A DNA stretch of 56,659 nt from an uncultured Eubacteriales bacterium. GTDB taxonomy: Bacteria > Bacillota > Clostridia > Christensenellales > Christensenellaceae. Location of the stretch: contig UQXU01000004.1 of NCBI GenBank assembly GCA_900545085.1, positions 1-56,659 on the forward strand. The letters are read 5' to 3'. Each line of letters opens with the position of its first letter. The stretch's first letter is position 1. This document shows positions 35,072-42,923 of this stretch, in pieces. A program made the translations under genes and the position numbers. The notes beneath the pieces are model-generated. The model was not told where the DNA came from and did not search any database. It saw only the letters and a program-made list of their open reading frames with translations.

Positions 35072-35611
35072 TTAAATTCCTTTGCCCATTTCATAGGCTT
35101 GCTGCATCGTAGCTGTGTTCTTAATCGCACCGGCTTCATAAACGCCTTTTCCGTAAATAACGCCCATTTCCTTTGAGCCGGAAAGGCAGGCGGCAAGACC
35201 TCGGAAACACTCTAAAGTGCAATCCATAACGGTGCTGCTTTCCTCCGCAGCAGTCATAATGTAATAAAACTCTTTGTTCTTAATCTGCGTCCACTGTGCC
35301 ACTGTACGGTCAATCACGGTTTTCATCTGTGCGTCGATAGAGTAAAAATAGACAGGGCTTGCCATAACGATAACATCCGCCCAGTGCATTTTCTCAAGGA
35401 TTTCCGCCATATCGTCTTTAATGGCACAGACACCGCCGCTTTTTTTGCAGTAGTAACAGGCGTTGCAATAGCCAATCTTTTTGCTTCGCAGAAAAATCTT
35501 TTCTACCTCGTTACCGGCTTCCTGCGCCCCTTTCATAAACGCATCACATAACACATCGGAATTGCCTCCCTTACGGGGACTACCGGATAAAATCAATACT
35601 TTTTTGCTCAT
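35072..35611 (-). CDS. NADPH-dependent FMN reductase / flavodoxin-like protein
   Basis: 179 aa; the ATG at 35611 is preceded by AAGGAGG, ruling out the longer frame. S-G-S-P-R-K-G-G-N-S-D FMN loop, a C-N-A-C-Y-Y-C cluster and A-S-P-V-Y-F-Y. Similar in kind to the gene at 33420-34055 and separated from it by the aldo/keto reductase. Confidence 0.85.
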   Translation of the reverse strand: MSKKVLILSGSPRKGGNSDVLCDAFMKGAQEAGNEVEKIFLRSKKIGYCNACYYCKKSGGVCAIKDDMAEILEKMHWADVIVMASPVYFYSIDAQMKTVIDRTVAQWTQIKNKEFYYIMTAAEESSTVMDCTLECFRGLAACLSGSKEMGVIYGKGVYEAGAIKNTATMQQAYEMGKGI

Positions 35612-35624
35612 AACAGCCTCCTCC

Positions 35625-36377
35625 TTAATAGCCAAGTTCATCCAGCCAGCTTATAATATCCGGCTCAGCTTCCTGCACATTGTTGCGGGATACTGTAAAT
35701 CCGTCCTCGTTGACTTCGGCATTTGGCTCCAGTTCTGCAATGGTGCCGATGGTGCCGGAAAATCCACTGCCGCCGTGAGTGTTAAACGGAATAATGGTTT
35801 TGCCGGAAAAATCATAAGTATCAAAGAACGTATAGAGAATCATCGGCATATCGCCCCACCAGTTGGGATAACCTACAAAGATGGTATCGTATTGGTCAAG
35901 GTTCTCAATCGTATCCTTAATAGCGGGACGGGCATTGTCATCCTGCTCGTCAGCCGCCAGATCGACAAGAGTGTCATGGTCAGTCGGATAGGGAGTTTCC
36001 GGTTCGATACGGAAAATATCTGCGTTTGTCTGCTCCTGAATCACATAAGCTACATACTGGGTGTTTCCGAGAACTTCTCCGTTAATGACAACAACACTGT
36101 TATCTTCCTCTTGCGTCATGTTGTTTGGATCAGTTGTTTCCGGCATGGAGAAGTAAACAACAAGGGTTTTCGCATCCGTTTCCGACTGTTCAGAAGGTGT
36201 TTCAGCAGGTTCTTCTTCATCAGAAGAAGATGACTGCTCTGTCTGCTCTGCACTTTCCGTAGCAGGTACAGATGAAGAAGATTCCGATGAATTTTCGTCT
36301 GCAGATTGACTATTACTACAAGCTGCCAGTGCAAAAATCATAGTCAGCGCAAGGCACAGGGAAATTATTTTTTTCAT
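35625..36377 (-). CDS. Flavodoxin-like lipoprotein 1
   Basis: 250 aa. Signal peptide and lipobox (A-L-A-A-C near residue 20), a Ser/Glu-rich linker, then a flavodoxin domain (L-V-V-Y-F-S, Y-D-T-I-F-V-G-Y-P-N-W-W-G-D). The FMN-phosphate loop region is stretched (residues about 75-95). Exposed at the outer face of the membrane. The partner at 36446-37102 is a paralogue. Confidence 0.85.
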   Translation of the reverse strand: MKKIISLCLALTMIFALAACSNSQSADENSSESSSSVPATESAEQTEQSSSSDEEEPAETPSEQSETDAKTLVVYFSMPETTDPNNMTQEEDNSVVVINGEVLGNTQYVAYVIQEQTNADIFRIEPETPYPTDHDTLVDLAADEQDDNARPAIKDTIENLDQYDTIFVGYPNWWGDMPMILYTFFDTYDFSGKTIIPFNTHGGSGFSGTIGTIAELEPNAEVNEDGFTVSRNNVQEAEPDIISWLDELGY

Positions 36378-36445
36378 AATGGTTTCCTCCTAAAATTGAT
36401 TTTTTTTATTTTTGAGTTACTATCGGATAAATCTTTATCTTACTT

Positions 36446-37102
36446 TTACAGATTCAGACCTTCAATCCATTCTGTTACCGCATCTTTTGAGACACTGGAA
36501 GAAAAGCGTTCACCCTCCAGCCAGTTTCCGGTTCCGGCCATTTCCTCTAACAATTTACCGCTTTCACCGATATCGTCATTAGCAGAGGTAGCAAAAGGTA
36601 TTACCGTTTTGCCTGTAAAATCATTGGATTTTACAAAGTCATTTACCGGCCACGCAGCAATATCCCACCAAATGGGATATCCGATAAACACGGTATCGTA
36701 TTCATCCCAGTTTTCCACGGTATCCGCCGCAAGCTCCACATCCCGCAAGGATTCATCCTCGTGCTCTCTGGATACACGGCTGTCCTCATTGCTATAATTC
36801 AAATCTTCATCCGTGTAGGGTTCTGCCGGTTCCAGCTCGAACAGGTCGCCGCCGGTTTCCTGTGCGATGTAAGTGGCTGCTGCTTCCGTGTTGCCTGTGG
36901 CGGAAAAATAGACCACCAATGTCTTTCCGTTTTCTGATTCAGAAGATTCGGAAGCAGAAATATCCGCAGGTGTTTCTGCACTTTCTGTTGTTGGCTCGGA
37001 TAAAGATTCAGATGAATCATTTGTCTGCGGCTGATTGTTGCTGCAAGCTGCCAGTGTGAAAACGAAAGTCAGTGCAAGGAATAAAGAAATTACTTTTTTC
37101 AT
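36446..37102 (-). CDS. Flavodoxin-like lipoprotein 2
   Basis: 218 aa. Nearly the same signal peptide (M-K-K-V-I-S-L-F-L-A-L-T) and linker as the downstream gene. FMN loop S-A-T-G-N-T-E-A, Y-D-T-V-F-I-G-Y-P-I-W-W-D. Tandem duplication of an exported flavodoxin. Confidence 0.87.
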   Translation of the reverse strand: MKKVISLFLALTFVFTLAACSNNQPQTNDSSESLSEPTTESAETPADISASESSESENGKTLVVYFSATGNTEAAATYIAQETGGDLFELEPAEPYTDEDLNYSNEDSRVSREHEDESLRDVELAADTVENWDEYDTVFIGYPIWWDIAAWPVNDFVKSNDFTGKTVIPFATSANDDIGESGKLLEEMAGTGNWLEGERFSSSVSKDAVTEWIEGLNL

Positions 37103-37119
37103 GGTGTTTACCTCCTAAA

Positions 37120-38289
37120 TTATATGGATTCTTTTAATATCTGCCGGATTTCTTCGGCTGTCATTTTTTTGTAACTTCCGGGAGCGATATTACAGGAATC
37201 TGCCACCTCTCCCAGAAGCGCTTCGTCTGTAATTCCCAATTCGGTCAGCGTAGTAGGCAAGCCAATTTCTGCGATAAACATAGCCAGTGATTTCACGCCG
37301 GATTTTGCAAGTTCTTCATCGCTCATGCCATCACGGGGAATATTCCAGACATTTTCTGCAAAGCGAATGAACTTCGGCAAACCGTCTTTATAAATGTGAC
37401 GATAGTAGATCGGATGCAACACCGCCAGCCCTTCGCCGTGATTGCAGTCGGTGTAAGCACCAAGCTGATGTTCCATTTGATGACACTGAAAATCACACCG
37501 CTTGCCCAGCTTGATGATACGGTTTTCTGCCATAGTCGCCGCCCACATAAGGTTGCTCCGGGCAGTATAGTCTTTCGGATTTTTTATCACCTCCCGCAGA
37601 TTGTGGATTACACTTTTCATCAACGCCTCTGAAATGTTATCAGAAACATTATCTTCATTCGGCTCGCTGAAATAGGTCTCCATAATATGAGAGAGAATAT
37701 CGAAACCGCCGGAAATAGTCTGACGCAGGGGAACGGTCATCGTGTAAGCGGGGTCAAGCATAGCGAACTTTGCATTGCAGGCAGGATAGTCCCGCCCCGT
37801 CTTGATTTTACACTCCTCATTGGTGATAACAGCTCCGCCGTTGCACTCGCTACCGGTGCCTGTAACCGTAACCACGAATCCAAGCGGAAGCGGCTCAAAA
37901 TCCACAATACCGGCTCGCTCCCAAAAGTCGTTCCATATATCACCCTCATACCGGGCAGCCAGTGAAGCCGCCTTGCAGCAGTCCATCACAGAACCACCGC
38001 CAACACCGAGAATGAAATCAACGCCTTTTTCTCTTGCAAGGGCTGCGCCTTCCAAAACTTTTGCATAGGTGGGGTTAGCCATAATGCCGGAAAACTCAAC
38101 GATAGTTTTCTTTGCGGCGGTCAAGGCCTCAACGATTTCATCATAGATACCGTTTTTCTTGATAGCCCCACCGCCATAGGCGAGCATAACGGTTTTTCCA
38201 TAATGGCTTAAAACGCTGGAGAGATATTCTTTCACACAGCCTTTACCAAAATAAACTTTAGTGTCGTTTTCAAAAATAAAATTGTTCAT
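37120..38289 (-). CDS. Iron-containing alcohol dehydrogenase
   Basis: 389 aa, group III ADH, similar to butanol dehydrogenases. NAD(P) motif G-G-G-S-V-M-D; metal ligands in F-D-I-L-S-H, H-Q-M-E-H-Q-L and N-H-G-E-G-L. Probably reduces aldehydes with NADPH. Begins three bases after the hydrolase gene. Confidence 0.93.
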   Translation of the reverse strand: MNNFIFENDTKVYFGKGCVKEYLSSVLSHYGKTVMLAYGGGAIKKNGIYDEIVEALTAAKKTIVEFSGIMANPTYAKVLEGAALAREKGVDFILGVGGGSVMDCCKAASLAARYEGDIWNDFWERAGIVDFEPLPLGFVVTVTGTGSECNGGAVITNEECKIKTGRDYPACNAKFAMLDPAYTMTVPLRQTISGGFDILSHIMETYFSEPNEDNVSDNISEALMKSVIHNLREVIKNPKDYTARSNLMWAATMAENRIIKLGKRCDFQCHQMEHQLGAYTDCNHGEGLAVLHPIYYRHIYKDGLPKFIRFAENVWNIPRDGMSDEELAKSGVKSLAMFIAEIGLPTTLTELGITDEALLGEVADSCNIAPGSYKKMTAEEIRQILKESI

Positions 38290-38292
38290 CTG

Positions 38293-39300
38293 TTATTCCT
38301 CCATTTGGTTTTCCCAAAAGGCAACGGCATCATCAACCCAGCCCTCGGCTGCTGTTCCGATTCCAATACCAAAACCGTGTGCCAGTCCGGGGTATTTATG
38401 AAATTCTGTATCAATACCAAGAGAGTCCAAAACCTCCAAACGCTGCTGCATGGTGCGCCAGCTTGCGATACCATCATTTTCTCCTACGCAGGCATAAGTT
38501 GGCGGGTCGTTCTCTGTGTAGTCGCTATGACCTGTGTACTGCATGATAACGGCTCCCGGCTGGGGTAAATCATTGCCGCCGAAAGCAGCGGGACCATAGG
38601 AGCCGAGCCATGCTGCCATTCTTGCACCTGCCGAACCGCCCCAAAGAGAGTAGCAATCGGTATCCACCTCCAATTCCTCGGCGTGTTCAAAAATAAAACT
38701 GATGGCTCTTGCCAAATCTTCGCAGGCAGTTTGTGCGCCGGGACGATAAATCAAAGCAAAGGCGTTATAGCCTTTTTTTGATAATTCCAACGCATGAGGG
38801 AAACTGTCCTGCATCGCTCCCACATAAGCAAATCCGCCGCCTGCGTTGCACACAGCAAACTTCTCACCGGGATTGCCTTTGAAAAAGAACAGCCCCGTAT
38901 CTTCTTTATCCGGGTCAGCCGCCTTTTCTTCTTCCGTATAAATATCATAGAATACGGTTTCTCCGGCGTCGGCATGGCTTTTCAGATAGTTTGCAATTTC
39001 CACTGTCTTATCCGGTGAAATGTTGTTGTACCATGTGAGTCTTAATTCTTCCAGCGTGTCTCCGCTGTAATATCCGGTATCAGCCGGAAAAATCAATCTG
39101 CCATAATCACCAAAAGAAGAATCGTTGATCACATCTGTTATACGGGTGTTTTTATCAAAGCTGCTCAAATTCATTTGCTCCGTTTGTGATTCCGCTGTGT
39201 TTTCTGTTTCGGGGCTGACGGAGGAAGTATCTTCAGACGAACAACCGGCGAAACAGAAAATCACAAGAAATATCATAAAAAGAATGGTTACTTTCTTCAT
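38293..39300 (-). CDS. Alpha/beta-hydrolase lipoprotein
   Basis: 335 aa; the ATG at 39300 has GGAGGTG eight bases upstream. Lipobox (F-C-F-A-G-C near residue 19). Esterase/lipase-like fold with nucleophile elbow W-G-G-S-A-G-A-R-M (Ser), a putative catalytic Asp in C-V-G-E-N-D-G-I-A-S and His in P-G-L-A-H-G-F-G. First gene of the LysR-linked operon. Exported esterase, substrate unknown. Confidence 0.85.
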   Translation of the reverse strand: MKKVTILFMIFLVIFCFAGCSSEDTSSVSPETENTAESQTEQMNLSSFDKNTRITDVINDSSFGDYGRLIFPADTGYYSGDTLEELRLTWYNNISPDKTVEIANYLKSHADAGETVFYDIYTEEEKAADPDKEDTGLFFFKGNPGEKFAVCNAGGGFAYVGAMQDSFPHALELSKKGYNAFALIYRPGAQTACEDLARAISFIFEHAEELEVDTDCYSLWGGSAGARMAAWLGSYGPAAFGGNDLPQPGAVIMQYTGHSDYTENDPPTYACVGENDGIASWRTMQQRLEVLDSLGIDTEFHKYPGLAHGFGIGIGTAAEGWVDDAVAFWENQMEE

Positions 39301-39332
39301 TTCGATCACCTCCGCTTTTTCTTTACACCTAC

Positions 39333-39400
39333 ATTATAAAAAAATCGAGACCTCAACAGAAGTCTCGATTCGTTCATCAGTTTATACCTAAAGGTTATAA
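39333..39400 (-). promoter_or_regulatory. LysR box and promoter of the redox operon
   Basis: A palindrome TTATACCTAAAGGTTATAA (39382-39400) is centred about 65 bases upstream of the expected start set by TATAAT (39338-39333). The -35 box is weak, as expected of an activated promoter. Confidence 0.65.
39340..39372 (-). terminator. Terminator of the LysR gene
   Basis: Minus strand AATCGAGAC / GTCTCGATT followed by seven T. It overlaps the promoter of the next operon. Confidence 0.8.
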
Positions 39401-39406
39401 CTTCGT

Positions 39407-40294
39407 TTATTTAATTGTCTGAATAATGGAAAGGAAATCCTGAACAGTTTTTGTCGGCTCCGGCGAATGGAGCAGCCCATACGGAATGGAGTAATCCCAT
39501 TCTACAGGAATGATTTTAAGCAGCGGATGCACACTCTGCCATGAATCAATCGCCATTAAAACGTCGTTACTGTTTTCGCACTGATTAAAAACGCTGACAT
39601 TGTAAAAGTCAAAATCTATAATCTTAATCTGCGGATGGTTCATCCACAAATCATCCCGTAGCTTGTCAACATAGTGGCTCCAGCCACGATGAATAAGCAT
39701 TAAGTTTTCACCATATAAGTCAGTAACTTTGAGCCTATCTTTTTCTGCCAACGGGTGATTAATGGAAACTGCACAGCAAATCGGATTGCGCATCAATTCA
39801 AAACCTTTGCATTTTCTCAAATCCAGCAATGTTTCATCAAAAATTCCTGCAACAATATCAATATTCTGTCCGAGGTTGGCAAGGATTTCTTTTGCATTTT
39901 CCGGCGTGTTTTCAAAGGGTACAAGCTGAAATTTCATATTAGGATAATGCTCGTGAATTTTAGGCCATAAAGCCAATAGTACCTGTGCCGGTGTCATGAG
40001 AGAGGTACCGATACGAATAATCTGCTCGTCCTGCTGCATGGCGTTCTTTGCCCGAACAACGGAATCACGGCAATATTGAATAATATATTTTGAATCCCGA
40101 TACAGAGATTTTCCTGCTTTGGTTAAAGTAAGTCCACGATGTGTGCGGTCAAATAGTGCTACCCCTAAAGCTGTCTCTAAAAGATTTATTTGCTTAATCA
40201 CAGCCGTAGCTGTGATAAAGGATTGTTCTGCCGCTTTATTAAAACTTCCGGCGTCAGCCACTTTGATAAATGTTTCAAGTTGTGGGTTATACAT
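39407..40294 (-). CDS. LysR-family transcription regulator
   Basis: 295 aa; ATG at 40294 preferred to a GTG three codons earlier. Helix-turn-helix L-E-T-F-I-K-V-A-D-A-G-S-F-N-K-A-A-E...T-A-V-I-K-Q-I-N-L-L-E; T-L-T-K-A-G-K. C-terminal periplasmic-binding-like effector domain. Directly upstream of, and codirectional with, the redox operon; the palindrome between them at the classical -65 position makes it the probable activator. Confidence 0.9.
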   Translation of the reverse strand: MYNPQLETFIKVADAGSFNKAAEQSFITATAVIKQINLLETALGVALFDRTHRGLTLTKAGKSLYRDSKYIIQYCRDSVVRAKNAMQQDEQIIRIGTSLMTPAQVLLALWPKIHEHYPNMKFQLVPFENTPENAKEILANLGQNIDIVAGIFDETLLDLRKCKGFELMRNPICCAVSINHPLAEKDRLKVTDLYGENLMLIHRGWSHYVDKLRDDLWMNHPQIKIIDFDFYNVSVFNQCENSNDVLMAIDSWQSVHPLLKIIPVEWDYSIPYGLLHSPEPTKTVQDFLSIIQTIK

Positions 40295-40299
40295 GAATA

Positions 40300-40485
40300 T
40301 CACCGCCTTTCTTGTTGGGTGCTACGCCTTCGTAAATCATTTGGTTTTTTAGAATTCCTGGGTATCATCCACGATCTGCCGAATCGTTCAACACCGTCAA
40401 TTCTTCCATCCTCACACAGCTTTTGAATTCGCCGTTCCGAGATTTCCCACTTTTCGGCTGCTTCTTTAACTGATATGTAATCCAT
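40300..40485 (-). CDS. Small helix-turn-helix protein (excisionase-like fold)
   Basis: 61 aa; ATG at 40485 with GGAGGGCG upstream. I-S-V-K-E-A-A-E-K-W-E-I-S-E-R-R-I-Q-K-L-C, then G-R-S-W-M-I-P: MerR/excisionase-type DNA-binding domain. Five bases before the LysR start, so likely cotranscribed with it. Confidence 0.8.
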   Translation of the reverse strand: MDYISVKEAAEKWEISERRIQKLCEDGRIDGVERFGRSWMIPRNSKKPNDLRRRSTQQERR

Positions 40486-40582
40486 TTCGCCCTCCATAAC
40501 ATACGCATATCCGTATAATATAACACCTATATTATATTTGTACATATGTATTTTGTCAAATTTTCAAATTCGGCAAGCAATG

Positions 40583-40643
40583 CAATCTTCCGTAAGATTG
40601 CGTATTATTGCAGATTTTCCGTTCCCGGAAAACCTGCAATAAT
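40583..40643. repeat. Paired hairpins, candidate transfer-origin relic
   Basis: CAATCTT CCGT AAGATTG (40583-40600) is followed by an 18-base near-perfect hairpin, ATTATTGCAGATTTTCCG / CGGAAAACCTGCAATAAT around TTCC (40604-40643). The gap 40486-40883 holds these, a terminator and no gene. Such nested palindromes are found at transfer or replication origins; the role is an inference. Confidence 0.5.
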
Positions 40644-40745
40644 GCTTGTTGGTGACATATCCCCAAACCCCTGAGATCGCCACCTGCGGTGACGGCTACG
40701 CTTTCTGCGAACGCTGAAAAACTCAAAAACAATATCCCTAACATG

Positions 40746-40788
40746 AAAAAACTCTATGCGAAAGATTTCGTGGTCGCATAGAGTTTTT
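40746..40788. terminator. Strong bidirectional hairpin
   Basis: AAAAACTCTATGCGA / TCGCATAGAGTTTTT around AAGATTTCGTGG. Confidence 0.8.
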
Positions 40789-40883
40789 CATTTTTCCGTT
40801 TACCTGGCATAACTCATAGTTTTTGTCATGTTTCCTTATGAGCTACCGCCTTTATGCCGCAAGCTTTTTGTACGTTGTAGTAT

Positions 40884-41201
40884 TTAGAACTTATTTCTGC
40901 GTTTTCGCAGTGTATAGTCATAACCGGGTTTTCCGCACCGGTCACAATTTTCCTTCTGCTTCTGGAACGGGTTCAACCTACTGATGATATAGGTGCGAGT
41001 GTCTATGTACTCCTGCATACAGCAATTACAGAGGCAGCGAACCTCAGAACGTGCGGTACGCTGCCACCTTCCAAAAGTCTTTCTGAACGAATTACTGATG
41101 GTGTTCTGCAGCGTTTCATCATAGACAATGCCGATGTATTCATCCAGTTCATTCTGCTTGATCGTGCGCACCTGTTCAAGCAGAACAACAGATACCAGCA
41201 T
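40884..41201 (-). CDS. Element-associated zinc-ribbon protein, probably a remnant
   Basis: 105-aa frame. Only the C-terminal half looks natural: E-V-R-C-L-C-N-C-C-M-Q-E-Y and C-D-R-C-G-K-P-G-Y-D-Y, a two-knuckle zinc ribbon of the kind seen in small proteins of conjugative elements. The N-terminal part has no clear match, and the surrounding DNA is full of broken genes, so this may be truncated. Confidence 0.5.
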   Translation of the reverse strand: MLVSVVLLEQVRTIKQNELDEYIGIVYDETLQNTISNSFRKTFGRWQRTARSEVRCLCNCCMQEYIDTRTYIISRLNPFQKQKENCDRCGKPGYDYTLRKRRNKF

Positions 41202-41376
41202 TTAGCTACAGTAGTAATCGCTGCAATTATTGTGGCGGAGCTGTTCTCGTTGAAATTATCAGCATATCGTCCTTCGATTTTTTGAAATTCGGAGTGCTTG
41301 ACCAAATCTCGAGTGAGGACTGCGGAATCGGTTTTGTCGTCTAAAGGCAAAAAATAAGGTACGCCTTTGCAACGAA

Positions 41377-41635
41377 TTACAAAAGCGTCCCGGCAATCGA
41401 AGTTGTAATTAAGTCGACAGGACCAATTTCCAAAGCATCCGCAATATTAATAAAACCTTAAGAAAAAAGGTTGAGCAATTCACAGTACCTAAATGGAACT
41501 GATATGTGAGCGGCTAACGTTAGTCTTCTCTGCCAACTGTCCCCGAGACAGCCCACGCATCTTCCGGATCATAGCGATGGCGATGCCCAAATGAATGAAT
41601 CTGTCTCTGTTTTCGAACTTGCTTTTCCTTTTCAT
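41377..41635 (-). pseudogene. XRE regulator, broken
   Basis: ATG at 41635 with GGAG upstream; encodes M-I-R-K-M-R-G-L-S-R-G-Q-L-A-E-K-T-N-V-S-R-S-H-I-S-S-I, then TAG. The remainder (N-I-A-D-A-L-E-I-G-P-V-D-L) continues in another frame to TAA at 41377. One stop and at least one frameshift. Confidence 0.75.
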
Positions 41636-41717
41636 TATTCAATGTGCATCATCTCCTGATCCTTTATAGTGGTCTGATTGCTCATCTTTATTATAATTTC
41701 TTTCCTCTAAAAAAGCT

Positions 41718-42138
41718 GTGCCTGCACAAAAGCACTTAGCTAATGTTTTTAGCAATAGTAAAATCACTTGCTGCTTTTTCAGGCATAAAAATGCCCCTTC
41801 AAGCGTATATGAGAAGCTCGAAGAGGCTGTAGAAAAGATAATTGTCGATGAAGGTGCAACTCTTTTCCTCGTGGGAAACCAGGGCCGATTTGGCAGCATG
41901 GCGCTGAGCGTATTGCAAAAAATGAAAATAAAATATCCACACATCAGCTATAATGTGATATTGGTTTACATACCTAGAGAAAAGGATTTGTGGAATCTAT
42001 ACGAGTATGGAGAGAGCATGCTGCCGTTAGGAATTGAAAGCGTTAATTCGCGCTGCGCGATCTCCTGGCGAAATAAATGGATGGTCAATGAGGCAGACGT
42101 TGTCATTGCTTATATTGCCCACTCTTGGGGCGGTGCTG
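41718..42138 (+). pseudogene. SLOG/DUF1273-like protein, truncated
   Basis: Encodes C-C-F-F-R-H-K-N-A-P-S-S-V, D-E-G-A-T-L-F-L-V-G-N-Q-G-R-F, W-R-N-K-W-M-V-N-E-A-D-V-V-I-A-Y. This is the SLOG (Rossmann, nucleotide-ligand) fold, with the usual G-H-R as R-H-K. No proper start, and homology ends near 42133 where DNA from another gene follows. Confidence 0.7.
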
Positions 42139-42223
42139 CTGGATCATCCATCTGCACCAGTTCCACACGGCATCCAGCGGAAAACTGGCGGCTCACCCGC
42201 TCGGCAATCTTCCTGTAATCCAT
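42133..42223 (-). pseudogene. DUF4314 fragment
   Basis: From ATG at 42223: M-D-Y-R-K-I-A-E-R-V...G-C-R-V-E-L-V-Q-M-D-D-P, the start of a DUF4314 protein of conjugative elements, cut at the join with the SLOG fragment. Confidence 0.65.
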
Positions 42224-42242
42224 GATTCACTTTTTTTCACTC

Positions 42243-42487
42243 AGCCCAAATCTGGGGTCAGTGCAGGCTCAGCTGGAAAGCCGTAATAACCTTTCTTTCC
42301 CCTGTGCACCAGTCCGGGCAGCGGCTGTTGACCTTCGCCAGCCCATCCAGTGTGCAGCCCCGCTCCTGAAATGCGGCTATTGTCTCAATTAGACCGATAG
42401 ACCGAAAAAGGTGCTGTTAATCCCTAGGTCTGTCCATCAGAACTACTGGTCGATGACGTTGTCGATTGCTGCGATTCTGTACTTCAT
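42243..42487 (-). pseudogene. Element protein remnant
   Basis: M-K-Y-R-I-A-A-I-D-N-V-I-D-Q then a stop; downstream, in another frame, G-L-I-E-T-I-A-A-F-Q-E-R-G-C-T-L-D-G-L-A. Looks like one small element protein broken by mutations. Good Shine-Dalgarno (AAGGAGG). Confidence 0.5.
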
Positions 42488-42703
42488 GGAGTGTGCCTCC
42501 TTCGTTTTGGTATGTACATATATCACTTTAACCGCCTGAAATAGCAAGCGGTTTTTCAGGAATAACCCCGACAAAAATTATCTCCGCGGAATGTTCATAC
42601 TGCATAATGCACTCTTCACAGCACAGTGCGAAGACCGATTGAAAACAGTCGAATTATGCGTTATAATAAATACAATTTCGCACGTTAAACAAGAAGGTGT
42701 CGC

Positions 42704-42923
42704 ATGGCTGTATCATATAACCGCCTATGGAAACTTCTGATTGACAAAAAATGAGCCAAGCAGAAATGCGTAAGGCTGCTGATATTGCGCCCAACACTCT
42801 GACTCGAATGAGGAAGATAAAGAAGTCACGCTAACGGTACTGAGCCGAATTTGCAATGTGCTGGACTGCGACTTTGGGGACATTGTGGAATATATTAAGG
42901 ACGAGGAGAAAAACGATGGCTAA
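42704..42923 (+). pseudogene. XRE control protein before the R-M genes, two frameshifts
   Basis: Three frames together give a standard small XRE protein: M-A-V-S-Y-N-R-L-W-K-L-L-I-D-K-K, then M-S-Q-A-E-M-R-K-A-A-D-I-A-P-N-T-L-T-R-M, then V-T-L-T-V-L-S-R-I-C-N-V-L-D-C-D-F-G-D-I-V-E-Y ending at 42923, overlapping the mod start by eight bases. A shift follows each segment. Probably once the regulator of the R-M operon. Confidence 0.75.

Noticed and set aside
41003..41350. A 115-codon frame overlapping the zinc-ribbon remnant
   Set aside because: Its second half is the other frame of the zinc ribbon; only the first part could be real and it matches nothing.
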